A DNA stretch of 64,000 nucleotides from CAVVNC01 sp963750015 (lineage in GTDB: Bacteria; Desulfobacterota; Syntrophorhabdia; Syntrophorhabdales; WCHB1-27). The stretch spans positions 14,665 to 78,664 of the forward strand of contig CAVVPU010000257.1 of assembly GCA_963750015.1 (NCBI GenBank), written 5' to 3'. Of the stretch, positions 26,916 to 36,108 are shown in pieces; position 1 is the first letter of the stretch, and each line of letters begins with the position of its first letter. The position numbers and the translations under genes were made by a program. The notes below the pieces were generated by a model that searched no databases, was not told where the DNA came from, and was given only the letters and a program-made list of their open reading frames with translations.

Positions 26916-27836
26916 ATGATTTCGGTGGTGATTCCCGCCAAAGACGAAGAAGAGATGGTGGCCGAAACCGTCCGCCAGGTGCGGCATGCCTTGAAGGACA
27001 CCGACCACGAGATTGTGCTTGTTGACGACGGTTCCCAGGACGCGACGGCACTCCGCGCTGCAGAAGCGGGGGCGCGGGTGATCTCGCATCCGCACAATAT
27101 AGGCTATGGGGGGGCGCTCAAGACCGGCATTCGCGCGGCGATCTACGACACAATAGTCATCACGGACGCAGATGGCACGTATCCAAACGACCAAATTCCC
27201 GTCCTTCTCAAGGAGTACGAAAAAGGATTCAACATGGTGGTCGGAGCACGCACGGGCCGGCATTACCGTGAGTCTTTCATCAAAAGTCCCCTGCGTTTCA
27301 TCCTGAAGTCGCTTGTTGAATACACGACCGGAAAAAAGATCCCTGATGTGAATTCTGGCCTGCGAGTTTTCTCTAAACAAAAGACGCTTCCCTATTTCAA
27401 TCATCTCTGTAATACGTTCAGCTTTACTACGTCTTTGACATTGGCTTACATGATGAACAGCCTCTTCGTCTCCTATGTGGCTATCCCCTATCACATGCGT
27501 GCGGGCAAGACCAAGGTGCGCCTATGGAAAGACACGATGCGCACCTTGCAATACATCGTGGAAGCCATCGTGTATTACAATCCCATTAAGATATTCATCT
27601 TGATGAGCGTTATCATTTTCATTGTCTCGGTTTTTAGCTTTGCCTTAGCCGTTTTCACACAATTCAAGTATCTTCTACTTCCTCGCAATCGGCGGCATCC
27701 TCATGTCCATACTCGTTTTTTGCTTAGGTATGGTCGCTGTCTTGCTGCAAAAGATCATGGCGAAAGACTAAAACGGCATGTGCTAAATATGCCGAGTATT
27801 GTCCATAGCCTATGCCGCCCGGCGAAGACCTCGTGA
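26916..27836 (+). CDS. GT2 glycosyltransferase (DPM/GtrB-like) with frameshifted C-terminus
   Basis: The GT-A domain begins MISVVIPAKDEEEM and contains LVDDGSQDAT, ITDADGTYPNDQ (DAD metal site), VGARTGRHYRES, and the conserved IPDVNSGLRVF. One membrane segment follows near residue 230. At about 27672 the reading frame changes: as written the protein ends in a non-family basic tail at 27836. Skipping one C there gives FYFLAIGGILMSILVFCLGMVAVLL and ends at 27771, a normal second membrane segment. The lesion is real decay or a sequencing error. ATG 26916 is preferred over the earlier in-frame ATG 26883. Confidence 0.8.
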   Translation: MISVVIPAKDEEEMVAETVRQVRHALKDTDHEIVLVDDGSQDATALRAAEAGARVISHPHNIGYGGALKTGIRAAIYDTIVITDADGTYPNDQIPVLLKEYEKGFNMVVGARTGRHYRESFIKSPLRFILKSLVEYTTGKKIPDVNSGLRVFSKQKTLPYFNHLCNTFSFTTSLTLAYMMNSLFVSYVAIPYHMRAGKTKVRLWKDTMRTLQYIVEAIVYYNPIKIFILMSVIIFIVSVFSFALAVFTQFKYLLLPRNRRHPHVHTRFLLRYGRCLAAKDHGERLKRHVLNMPSIVHSLCRPAKTS

Positions 27837-27863
27837 GGAGAATGATAGAAAGGATCGCGCATC

Positions 27864-28103
27864 GTGGCCGGGACAAGAAAGACAGGGCCACAGACTGCGC
27901 AATGGATCTATGAATTATCTGATGTCGAGAAGGCTTTGAGCAGCGGCAATAAAGAAGAAGTAGTTCGAATAATCAGAAAAGACAGTGCGGAACTCGCTGT
28001 GGTTCTTCGGCCCGCACAGGGTATGGCATACCGCGATCACCTCTTCTGTGTCATTCATATTCCTCTCATCGAATCGACTTCGGAGAGCTTTGGACAGTCA
28101 TGA
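27864..28103 (+). CDS. Small hypothetical ORF, weakly supported
   Basis: A 79-codon frame with GTG start runs up to the next gene and overlaps its ATG by 4 bases. The middle part (QWIYELSDVEKALSSGNKEE) looks helical and charged like a real protein, but there is no recognisable domain and no clear ribosome binding site. It may be a gene fragment or chance. Confidence 0.25.
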   Translation: MAGTRKTGPQTAQWIYELSDVEKALSSGNKEEVVRIIRKDSAELAVVLRPAQGMAYRDHLFCVIHIPLIESTSESFGQS

Positions 28104-29227
28104 GAGTACTTCACATAGTGGATTCTTTGGGGAGGGGCGGCGCCGAGATCATCGTCAAAGGACTTCTGGAGCATCAGCGCCAGGACCCTGATGTTTTTCT
28201 GTACGTGTTGCGGTCCGTGAAGAACCCCGTTTTCATCGACCACCCAGGAGTTAGCGTCAACGGTTCAGAAAGCCGCTTTTCTCTGGTGCCTCTGCTTGCA
28301 TTGCGCACGTGGCTTAAAGTACATCCCATAGACGTCCTTCACTGCCATCTCTTTCGGTCACAGGTATTCGGCTGGCTATTGAAGATGCTGTTTTTCCCGA
28401 AAATCAAGCTGGTATTTCACGAACATGGCCGGGTATTTGGTTCGGAATTGGGCAGCGCAATAGGGGACCGGCTCTACGTGACTTTTCTCCGCATCGCCTC
28501 CCTTCACGTGAACGGTTTCATTGCTATCTCGGAAGCGACGCGAAATAGATTGATCAGCCGCTCGGGCATAAGGACCGACCAAATTAATGTCTTGTACAAT
28601 TTTATCGATCCCCTTTTTCACAATGCCGAGCCCCGCCATCGGGAACAAGGGTTGATAAAAAGCAATCAAAGTTCAGACGAGTCAGCTTTCTTTGTGGGTT
28701 TTGCGGGCAGGCTGGTACAGCGTAAAGGATGGCGAACCTTCGTCGACGCTGCCAATCGTCTTTTGAAGAGATCGCCGGCATTCAAATTTCTGATTGCCGG
28801 TGACGGCCCGGAAAAACAGCTTGTCCTCGAAGCGATCAACGAGAAACCGGAGAAAGACAGAGTCATCTATCTCGGACAAGTCGAAGACATGAAGTCGTTT
28901 TATACCGGTTTGGACTGTCTGGTTGTGCCCTCGTTCTGGGAGCCGCAGGGCTTGGTTGAGATCGAGGCGCAGGCACTCGGCGTCCCTGTAGTAGTTTCCA
29001 ATGCCGAAGCCTTGAACGAAATAGTCCAGGATCGCCGGAACGGTCTTCTCTTCGAAACGGGCAATTCCTCGGATCTGGCCGAAAAGATCCTCACACTTCG
29101 GTTGCGGCCTGACTTGCGCGAGAAGCTCGCAACCGAAGGACTTGCAACGTCCATGCAGTACGATGTTGATCGCTATGTTATTAAGCTCAGGTCACTTTAT
29201 GGTCAGATACTCGGGCGTGATCAATGA
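28100..29227 (+). CDS. GT4-family glycosyltransferase
   Basis: MRVLHIVDSLGRGGAE is the standard GT4 N-terminus with the acceptor-side GGAE loop. Further signatures are HCHLFRSQVFGW, FVGFAGRLVQRKGW, LIAGDGPEKQ and the donor site PSFWEPQGLVEIEAQALGVPVVVS (E-x7-E), then RRNGLLFETG. Length (375) is normal. It overlaps the following methyltransferase start (ATGA), so the two are probably translationally coupled. It likely adds a sugar on the cytoplasmic side. Confidence 0.88.
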   Translation: MRVLHIVDSLGRGGAEIIVKGLLEHQRQDPDVFLYVLRSVKNPVFIDHPGVSVNGSESRFSLVPLLALRTWLKVHPIDVLHCHLFRSQVFGWLLKMLFFPKIKLVFHEHGRVFGSELGSAIGDRLYVTFLRIASLHVNGFIAISEATRNRLISRSGIRTDQINVLYNFIDPLFHNAEPRHREQGLIKSNQSSDESAFFVGFAGRLVQRKGWRTFVDAANRLLKRSPAFKFLIAGDGPEKQLVLEAINEKPEKDRVIYLGQVEDMKSFYTGLDCLVVPSFWEPQGLVEIEAQALGVPVVVSNAEALNEIVQDRRNGLLFETGNSSDLAEKILTLRLRPDLREKLATEGLATSMQYDVDRYVIKLRSLYGQILGRDQ

Positions 29228-30066
29228 CTTGGGGTGGCTCATACAAATTAAGCCTAAGCGTGCAAAATCGAATGGCGCGCAGCTACGACTCAAGACATAG
29301 CGAGATCTATAACGATATCGAGCAAGGCCGAATTCAAAAGATAGTTGACGAGATGGCAGCGAACTACCTTGGGCATCATAAGGAAGTACATGCAGTGGAT
29401 TTCGGAGCGGGAACAGGGAATTTGACAAGGTTTCTTCTTGAGAAAGGATTTCGGGTAACCGCATGCGATATTTCGAAGAAATCGTTAGATATTCTAAGAA
29501 AAAAAATGGCGTCTGATAGTCTCTCCACTACGCTTCTCGTCGGGGATACTCTGCCCTTCCCGAATAATGCCTTCGATATGGCAGCTACCTATTCGGTCTT
29601 GCACCATCTTACAGACTACCTGAATGCAGTGGCCGAGTTGGTTCGCGTGATCAAGCCCGGAGGTCTGCTGTACATAGACCACGAATTCAATCACAATCGC
29701 TGGGAGACCGACGGTGCGTTGGCTGAATACCAAGCCCTGACAAATTACAGTGTACTCGATCGTCTCGGGCAACTTGTGAGGCACGGAGACGTCTTCTCGC
29801 CATCACTATATAAAACCGCCCTGATCAAGTTGCTTGTGAACAGACGTTACGAGAGGGAGGGTGACATCCATGTTTGGCCGGATGATCATGTGGACTGGGA
29901 TAAGATTCTTGAAGTTGTGCGTCGACATTGCGTCATTTTACGGAATGAAGACTACCTGAACTACCGGCCCAAAGGAGGCGTGGCTTTGTATGAGCGCTAT
30001 AGGCACAGGTGCAATGACATGAAACTTGTGGTTGCCCGGAAGCAGCCATATGACGGAGCAAGATAG
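29224..30066 (+). CDS. Class I SAM-dependent methyltransferase
   Basis: Motif I is AVDFGAGTGNLTRFL, followed by VTACDISKKSLDILRK, the acidic region LLVGDTLPFPNNAFD, TYSVLHHLTD and IKPGGLLYIDHEF. The C-terminal 100 residues have no familiar motif but include HVWPDDHVDWDKI. This is UbiE/Methyltransf_11-like in the catalytic domain; the substrate cannot be read from sequence. It follows the GT4 gene with a 4-base overlap. Confidence 0.82.
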   Translation: MTWGGSYKLSLSVQNRMARSYDSRHSEIYNDIEQGRIQKIVDEMAANYLGHHKEVHAVDFGAGTGNLTRFLLEKGFRVTACDISKKSLDILRKKMASDSLSTTLLVGDTLPFPNNAFDMAATYSVLHHLTDYLNAVAELVRVIKPGGLLYIDHEFNHNRWETDGALAEYQALTNYSVLDRLGQLVRHGDVFSPSLYKTALIKLLVNRRYEREGDIHVWPDDHVDWDKILEVVRRHCVILRNEDYLNYRPKGGVALYERYRHRCNDMKLVVARKQPYDGAR

Positions 30067-30110
30067 TGGCAATGTTGCCCGTCGGCACATGACCCTATTC
30101 TGTGGACTCC

Positions 30111-30905
30111 ATGCAATTTGATTTCGGTAAGAATTGGTCAAAATTCTCTCAGGTAGCACTTTCTGAGGAAAAGGTATCGCAGGCAAGAAAAGACTTTGCC
30201 GCGCTATTCCAGGGGATAGAACTGCACGAACGCTCTTTTCTGGATGTCGGATTCGGACAGGGGCTTAGCCTTCTGATCGCCGCAGAACAGGGAGCGCACG
30301 TGGTAGGGTGCGATATTAGCCCTGCATGTTGTGAAGTGCTGGAAAGAAACCGTGTCTACTTTCGTCAGATGCATGATAGCAGGATGGACCTTGTGGTTGG
30401 CTCGATTACCGAGGAAGATACGGTGAGAACGCTGCGGGACAGGGCACCGGATGGGAGCGGACAGTATGACATCGTTCATTCGTGGGGCGTGCTTCATCAC
30501 ACAGGCGATATGAAAAGGGCCCTTAAGAATGTGTGTTCTCTCGTCAAACCTGGCGGAAGACTGATACTGGCCATCTACAATAAACACTGGACGAGCCCTG
30601 TGTGGCTCGTCATCAAATACGGGTACAACAGACTTGCCTTCCTCCAAAAGCCCCTGGTGGCCCTGCTGTATCCGGTTATCTACCTTGCCAAACTTGCCGC
30701 TACCCGACGGAATCCCAGAAAACAGCAACGAGGCATGGATTTCTATTTCGACGTCGTGGACTGGGTAGGTGGGTACCCTTACGAATATGCTTCCGTGTCT
30801 GAGATCGAGCAAATCCTGAACAGGGAGGACTTTGTCGCAGTACGAACGATAAGGGCCGGTGTGCCGACGGGCTGTAATGAGTTCATCTTTGCGCGAACAC
30901 GTTAG
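30111..30905 (+). CDS. Class I SAM-dependent methyltransferase
   Basis: MQFDFGKNWSKFSQ opens the protein. Motif I is FLDVGFGQGLSLLIA, then VVGCDISPACCEVLERN, IVHSWGVLHHTGD and VKPGGRLILAIYNKHW. The C-terminal part contains a hydrophobic loop and MDFYFDVVDWVGGYPYEYAS, a pattern seen in sugar-cluster methyltransferases that lack an assigned reaction. The in-frame GTG 30102 is less likely than ATG 30111 as start. A spacer of about 45 bases separates it from the previous gene. Confidence 0.82.
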   Translation: MQFDFGKNWSKFSQVALSEEKVSQARKDFAALFQGIELHERSFLDVGFGQGLSLLIAAEQGAHVVGCDISPACCEVLERNRVYFRQMHDSRMDLVVGSITEEDTVRTLRDRAPDGSGQYDIVHSWGVLHHTGDMKRALKNVCSLVKPGGRLILAIYNKHWTSPVWLVIKYGYNRLAFLQKPLVALLYPVIYLAKLAATRRNPRKQQRGMDFYFDVVDWVGGYPYEYASVSEIEQILNREDFVAVRTIRAGVPTGCNEFIFARTR

Positions 30906-30959
30906 GCAATAACCTGCGTAACGTATCAAGTTGCGTAAGGCGGGCCATTATTTGTAAAC

Positions 30960-31707
30960 ATGAGTAAACTTTTTCACGTCATATGCATCTGTTTCAACTG
31001 GTTTTATGGAAATTTTTACTTTCTTTACAGGCCTATGTATTTTCAGTACAAGAGAGTGAGCGACAGAGAAAAGATTGCCCTCATCAAGAGAACGGTTAAG
31101 CCCGGCATGACGGTTCTTGATATTGGCGCGAACATTGGTTTTTATTCGGCCTTGTTTTCGAAATTGGTGGGCAAGACGGGACGGGTCATAGCCTTCGAGC
31201 CGGATGCACTCAACTTCAGCCACCTAAGAGTGAACACAAGGAGGCTTTCTAACGTTATCGCGCTTCAATCCGCCTGTGGAGAAAAAACAGAAAGATTACG
31301 ACTCTTTCTTTCTGATAGATTCAATGTGGACCACCAGACTTTTGACAACGGCGAGGGCAGAAGATACTGTTGAAATAGAGTGTGTGGCGATTGACGATTA
31401 TCTCAAAGGCGATGAGAAGATCGGCTTCATCAAAATCGATGTCCAAGGATATGACTATTACGCCATTAAAGGGGCTGCCGGAACGATAAGCAATTCTCCA
31501 TCCCTCGTTATACTGGGAGAATTGTGGCCATACGCGCTAAAGAAGGCTGGAATTGAACCGAGCGACTACCCCAGGCTTTTGGAGGCTCTAGGTTTCTCCC
31601 TTCGAGTTCCTCATATTGGCAAACACAATAACTTCGATGAAATGGTTCATGACCGATATTATTACACAGATTTCTATGCGGTAAAAAGGACTGGAGACTC
31701 AAATTGA
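30960..31707 (+). pseudogene. FkbM-family methyltransferase interrupted by a frameshift
   Basis: The first frame (30960-31373) gives the FkbM N-half: TVLDIGANIGFYSALF, VIAFEPDALNFSHLRVN, IALQSACGEKTERL. It runs into TGA after NGEGRRYC. The second frame continues from about 31360 with DTVEIECVAIDDYL, FIKIDVQGYDYYAIKGA and the C-terminal LGELWPYALKKAG block. A one-base change near 31355-31370 would restore about 249 residues, a normal FkbM length. AT-rich composition sets it apart from its neighbours. Whether the lesion is biological or a sequencing error cannot be told here. A truncated relative lies at 39724. Confidence 0.8.
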
Positions 31708-31816
31708 TGGAAAGATGGTACAATGGGTGGCGGCGGGATTCGGCTTTTCTGGAAGACTCTGACGGAACCGTCCTGAAGCCGTGTCTCGCAACAAGTACAT
31801 CGATTAAAGGAATTCT

Positions 31817-33289
31817 ATGGATAGCCTGAAGACGAAAGTCCTCGTCATCGTGCCTAGCAGCAAACAGGCGGAAAACGTTCCTAGGGACCTTGTCTACGGA
31901 TGTTGGTGTGCAGGCAAAAGGATAGGAGGCATAAGCTTCCCTCCCCTTACGTCAGTTCTCATCGCGACTATTCTGAGAGAGGCCGGCATCGAAGCCGATT
32001 TCAGGGACCTTGCCGGAGAAGGCAAGCCAATGGAGGTCCTCGATTCTGTCGTTAACGATTATGGACTTCTGGTAATGCTTACCTCGACCATGACGGTTAA
32101 CGAAGACGCTGAGATACTTGAGCGCTACAAAGAAATCAACCCTCACCTGCTCACCGTCGTCTGGGGCTCCCACCCCACCTTCCTCCCCAAACAGACCCTG
32201 AGCCGGACCGGTATCGATGTGGCAGTAAGAGGGGAAGGCGACTGGGTTATCAGGGATCTCGCCATAAAGTACTTTTCAGGAGAAGATTGGCGCCTACTGC
32301 CGGGAATCGCCTTTCGTTCGGAAGGAGAAGTCGTCGTCAATTCGCCTTATCCTCTCATCGGCAACCTCGATGACTTGCCATTCCCTGATCGGTCGCTGCT
32401 GTCTCCTGGAGCCGACTACTTCAACCCTGTAGTCAAGCGGACACCCTACACCACAATCTATACGACGAGAGGTTGCCCGGGAAAATGCACCTTCTGTACG
32501 GTACCGGGATTCTATGGCGGCAGAATTCGAATGAGGAGCTCCGAAAATATCATCAAGGAGCTGGAACTCATCGCGAACATGGGCTACAGGGAGGTTTTTT
32601 TTCGGGATGAGATATTCACCGCCAACAAGCAGCGAGTCCTGGATGTAGCGCGGGCCATGATCGAGAGGGGTCTCGACCTTACGTGGATTTGCAGCGGCCG
32701 CATAGGAAGCGTCGATCGGGAGATGATGAAGCTTATGGTTCAAAGCGGCTGTCACATGATCAGGGTCGGCGTCGAATCCGGCTCCCAAAGAATACTCGAC
32801 AATGTGAAGAAGGGGATCAGCCTCAAACAGAGTGAACGTCTTCTGGAGCTTGCGCGTGAGTTTGGGGTTGAAGTCCATGCTCATATGATGCTGGGAATGC
32901 CCGGAGAGACCCCGGAGACCATAGAGGAAACGATCAGGTTTGCCAAGCGTATCCGTCCTTCTGTCGTGACCTTCGGCATCTGTACACCTTATCCTGGGAC
33001 TTCTCTGTTCGAGGAGGTGACCCATCTTCACCCGGACATTAAGGACGGAAGCTCGTGCAACCTGAGCAAGCTCCACAAAGAGGGCTTTTTCAACTCCACT
33101 TTTTGCGGCTTAAGCGAAAAGGAATTGGGATATTACGTAAGAAAAGCGTACCGCAAGTTTTACATGCAGCCCACTTACCTGGCTTCACGGCTCAAGTCAC
33201 TCACCAGTCTTAAGGGCTGGAAGAGAGACGTCAAAGCAGGATGGAAGGTCCTGCAGTTTGCATGGGAAAGACAGAGGAAAAATGGATAA
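31817..33289 (+). CDS. B12-binding-domain radical SAM protein
   Basis: The cobalamin-type N-terminal domain shows KVLVIVPSSKQ, FPPLTSVLIATILREAG, VVWGSHPTFLPKQ and IDVAVRGEGDW. The radical SAM core has C220, C224 and C227 in TRGCPGKCTFCT, followed by FFRDEIFTANKQRV, RVGVESGSQRILDNVKKGI and MMLGMPGETPETIEE. It is the same size and layout as the genes at 16556 and 20867 but clearly diverged. Such enzymes often methylate unactivated carbons; the substrate is unknown. The stop overlaps the following GT2 start by 8 bases. Confidence 0.87.
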   Translation: MDSLKTKVLVIVPSSKQAENVPRDLVYGCWCAGKRIGGISFPPLTSVLIATILREAGIEADFRDLAGEGKPMEVLDSVVNDYGLLVMLTSTMTVNEDAEILERYKEINPHLLTVVWGSHPTFLPKQTLSRTGIDVAVRGEGDWVIRDLAIKYFSGEDWRLLPGIAFRSEGEVVVNSPYPLIGNLDDLPFPDRSLLSPGADYFNPVVKRTPYTTIYTTRGCPGKCTFCTVPGFYGGRIRMRSSENIIKELELIANMGYREVFFRDEIFTANKQRVLDVARAMIERGLDLTWICSGRIGSVDREMMKLMVQSGCHMIRVGVESGSQRILDNVKKGISLKQSERLLELAREFGVEVHAHMMLGMPGETPETIEETIRFAKRIRPSVVTFGICTPYPGTSLFEEVTHLHPDIKDGSSCNLSKLHKEGFFNSTFCGLSEKELGYYVRKAYRKFYMQPTYLASRLKSLTSLKGWKRDVKAGWKVLQFAWERQRKNG

Positions 33290-34220
33290 GCCGACAGCAG
33301 TGCCAAAAGCTCTTTCCGTAGTCCTGCCCACTTACAACGAAGAGAAGGCGGTGGGATGGGTGATAGACCGTATCCGTGAGGCCTTGGAGCCCCTATCAAT
33401 CGACTACGAAATTCTTGTAGTCGACGACGCATCAAAAGACGGGACTGTGAAACTGGCGGAAGAAAAGGGCGTAAGGGTTATCAAAAGAAAGGCAAACGGG
33501 GGAAGCGGTGCTTCCCGTAAGACGGGAATACTTGCAGCCAATGGGGCTGTCATTGCCATGCTCGATACCGATGGAACGTACGATCCGGCCGATCTGCCTG
33601 CCCTCTTTCGAGAGCTGGATAAACATGACATGGTCAATGGAGCCAGGGCGCGGGAAGCGGGAACCTATCGATACCTCCGGACCCCGGCCAAATTCCTCAT
33701 ACGCAAACTTGCGGAGTACCTTTCAGGATACAAGATTCCAGACCTCAACACGGGGATGAAGGTATTCCGCAAGGAGATTATGGTCAAGTACCTTTGGGTT
33801 ATCCCAAACGGGTTTTCCTGCGTTACAAGCATGACGCTAGCCTTTCTCACCAATGGGTATTCGGTGGGCTATGTCCCTATTCGTTATTACAGCCGCATAG
33901 GGAAGTCCAAATTCCACCCGATAAAAGACACTCTCCGTTACGTACAGGCTGTCTTGAGGATGATAATCTATTTTAATCCTCTCAAGTTCTTTGCCCCGCT
34001 CAGCATCGGTCTGTTCATTATTGGCGTAACCAAAACCCTTTACGACTATTTTTTCGTCGTGAGAAAAATGCAGATGTCCGATATTGTCATTATCCTCGCC
34101 AGTTTTATTTTCTTTGTTATAGGGTTGCTTTCCGACCTCATTGTCGCCCAGTCCCGGCAGTTGTCCTATCTCTATGATTCAATGGACGAAATGCGCACGA
34201 CAATGAAGGGGAAAGAGTAA
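33282..34220 (+). CDS. GT2 glycosyltransferase (DPM/GtrB-like) with two C-terminal membrane segments
   Basis: SVVLPTYNEEKAVG, VVDDASKDGT, MLDTDGTYDPADL (DTD site), VNGARAREAGTYR and IPDLNTGMKVFRKE mark a polyprenyl-phosphate glycosyltransferase domain. Hydrophobic segments at about 236-258 and 268-290 anchor it. ATG 33282 overlaps the stop of the radical SAM gene and lies behind GAGGAAAA. Its closest look-alike in the window is the enzyme at 26916. It begins the second GT2-AsnB-methyltransferase triad. Confidence 0.87.
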   Translation: MDKPTAVPKALSVVLPTYNEEKAVGWVIDRIREALEPLSIDYEILVVDDASKDGTVKLAEEKGVRVIKRKANGGSGASRKTGILAANGAVIAMLDTDGTYDPADLPALFRELDKHDMVNGARAREAGTYRYLRTPAKFLIRKLAEYLSGYKIPDLNTGMKVFRKEIMVKYLWVIPNGFSCVTSMTLAFLTNGYSVGYVPIRYYSRIGKSKFHPIKDTLRYVQAVLRMIIYFNPLKFFAPLSIGLFIIGVTKTLYDYFFVVRKMQMSDIVIILASFIFFVIGLLSDLIVAQSRQLSYLYDSMDEMRTTMKGKE

Positions 34221-34224
34221 TCTT

Positions 34225-36108
34225 GTGTGCGGATTTATCGGTGTAAACAGAAGGGTTGAAAGCACGGCTATCAAGTCGATATCAGAAGTAATTATCCACA
34301 GGGGTCCTGACGGCTATGGGGATTACGTATCTGACAATATGACTCTAGCCCATCGACGTCTCAGCATTATCGACATAGAAGGCGGCTCTCAACCCCTTAC
34401 GAATGAAGACGAGACGCTATGGATCGTCTTCAACGGAGAAATGTACAATTACCAGGAAGAAGGCAAACTGCTTCGCGACCGTGGCCATTCGTTCAGAACA
34501 AAATCCGATACGGAAGTCATTCTTCACCTGTATGAGGAACTGGGTGTCGAGGCCCTCAAGCGGATCAATGGTGACTTCGCGATCGCGATCTGGGACGAGA
34601 AACGCAGACAATTGCTCTTGGCGCGTGACCGGTTCGGTATCAAGCCGCTCTACTATTACCTCCACAACGGCCTTCTGGTATTTGCCTCGGAAGCCAAAGC
34701 GATCCTCCGGTTTCCGGGAATCGAGAAGGCACTGGATCTCGACGGGGTTTATCGCTACTTTAACCTCCGATACAACGATGGAGAGGATAGTTTGTTCTCG
34801 GGCATAAAGCGTCTGCCGTCGGCCTCGTATGCCATCTACGGAGAAGACGGCAGGCTCTCGATCCGGAAGTATTACGAGCTTCTCTACAATATTGATCAGA
34901 AGACAAAGTTGACGCGGTCCGAGGCCGCAGACGAATTCCGGGGTCTCTTGAACAGCGCGGTGGAGTATCGTCTTATTGCCGATGTGGAGGTTGGCATTTT
35001 TCTCAGCTCCGGCATCGATTCTGCCTCGATCCTCTCCCTGGCGAGCAGATATAAACAGAACATGAAGGCATTTAGCATAGGGTTCGGCATGCGATCGGAT
35101 GAAGTCGAAAAAGCCGGAGAGCTTGCCAAATTGTACGACGCCGACTTTTTTCCGATAGACATGAAGGGTTCCGACTTCAACGTTTTTTCTGAGGCTGTGT
35201 CAAGATTCGACGAGCCCATCGGTGACAGCATTATCGTGCCCACATTCCTCCTTGCCCGGTCCGCTTCCACTCAGGTGAAGGCCGTACTGACAGGAGAGGG
35301 GGCGGACGAAATTCTGGGAGGTTACATTCATCAACTGACGTTCTTTTACTTGGACAGATATATAAAGCGACTTCCCGGAGTTTTTCTTCACTTCATCAGT
35401 TCGCTTGTTAGACGCATGCCCCTTTCGATACTCAACGTCCTGTTTCCTTATCCTGAGGCCCTCAAGGAAGGAGACAGGGAAAAAGTGGCGCGATTCCTCA
35501 AGTTCGCAAGAGACTTCTATGCTGCCAGAAGAAATATGATCTCTCTCTTCGACGACAGCGAATTTGCCGGGCCCGAACTTCACCAAATAAGCAAGGCGGA
35601 TAGGAGCCATTCTTTGCTCGGGACAGGCAATTTCTTCCTAAAGGAAATAGATATCGACATAAGCTCCTGGCTTACCTATTACACACTTTACAAACAGGAC
35701 ACCCTTACGATGGCTCACTCACTGGAGGGGAGAGTCCCCTTTCTCGATCATCGGCTTGTGGATTTCCTGGCCAGTTTGCCTGTCGACCATTTCATCCGTA
35801 ATGGAAGGGTCAAGATGCCTCTGAGAGAGGCCATGGCTGGGAGTCTACCGACAAGCATCCTCAATGCAGGGAAAAAGGCTTTCTACTTTCCCTATCAGAA
35901 ATTCTTCGGGAGTTCCTTTAGGCGGGAGATGGAGGACGTCCATTCGATGTGCCGCGAGGACAAGGAGCTAAAGGCAATTATCAATTTCCGCTACTTTGAC
36001 GGCCTCATCGGCAGGTACTCCAACAAGCTCGACCTCATAGGTTCGAAGAGGCTCATGGCATATCTTATTTTCCTGATCTGGTATCGTTACAATTTTGCCC
36101 ATGGGTAA
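34225..36108 (+). CDS. asnB: Asparagine synthase-type glutamine amidotransferase, second copy
   Basis: GTG 34225 gives MCGFIGVNRR, so Cys2 is available as glutaminase nucleophile. HRGPDGYGDY, VFNGEMYNY and SDTEVILHLYEE complete the glutaminase domain. The synthetase domain carries the PP-loop as FLSSGIDSASILSL (second residue Ser instead of the usual Gly) and GEGADEILGGY. At 627 residues it is full length but far diverged from the copy at 7215, arguing against a recent duplication. Sugar carboxylate amidation is an inferred role. TAATG joins it to the next gene. Confidence 0.88.
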   Translation: MCGFIGVNRRVESTAIKSISEVIIHRGPDGYGDYVSDNMTLAHRRLSIIDIEGGSQPLTNEDETLWIVFNGEMYNYQEEGKLLRDRGHSFRTKSDTEVILHLYEELGVEALKRINGDFAIAIWDEKRRQLLLARDRFGIKPLYYYLHNGLLVFASEAKAILRFPGIEKALDLDGVYRYFNLRYNDGEDSLFSGIKRLPSASYAIYGEDGRLSIRKYYELLYNIDQKTKLTRSEAADEFRGLLNSAVEYRLIADVEVGIFLSSGIDSASILSLASRYKQNMKAFSIGFGMRSDEVEKAGELAKLYDADFFPIDMKGSDFNVFSEAVSRFDEPIGDSIIVPTFLLARSASTQVKAVLTGEGADEILGGYIHQLTFFYLDRYIKRLPGVFLHFISSLVRRMPLSILNVLFPYPEALKEGDREKVARFLKFARDFYAARRNMISLFDDSEFAGPELHQISKADRSHSLLGTGNFFLKEIDIDISSWLTYYTLYKQDTLTMAHSLEGRVPFLDHRLVDFLASLPVDHFIRNGRVKMPLREAMAGSLPTSILNAGKKAFYFPYQKFFGSSFRREMEDVHSMCREDKELKAIINFRYFDGLIGRYSNKLDLIGSKRLMAYLIFLIWYRYNFAHG

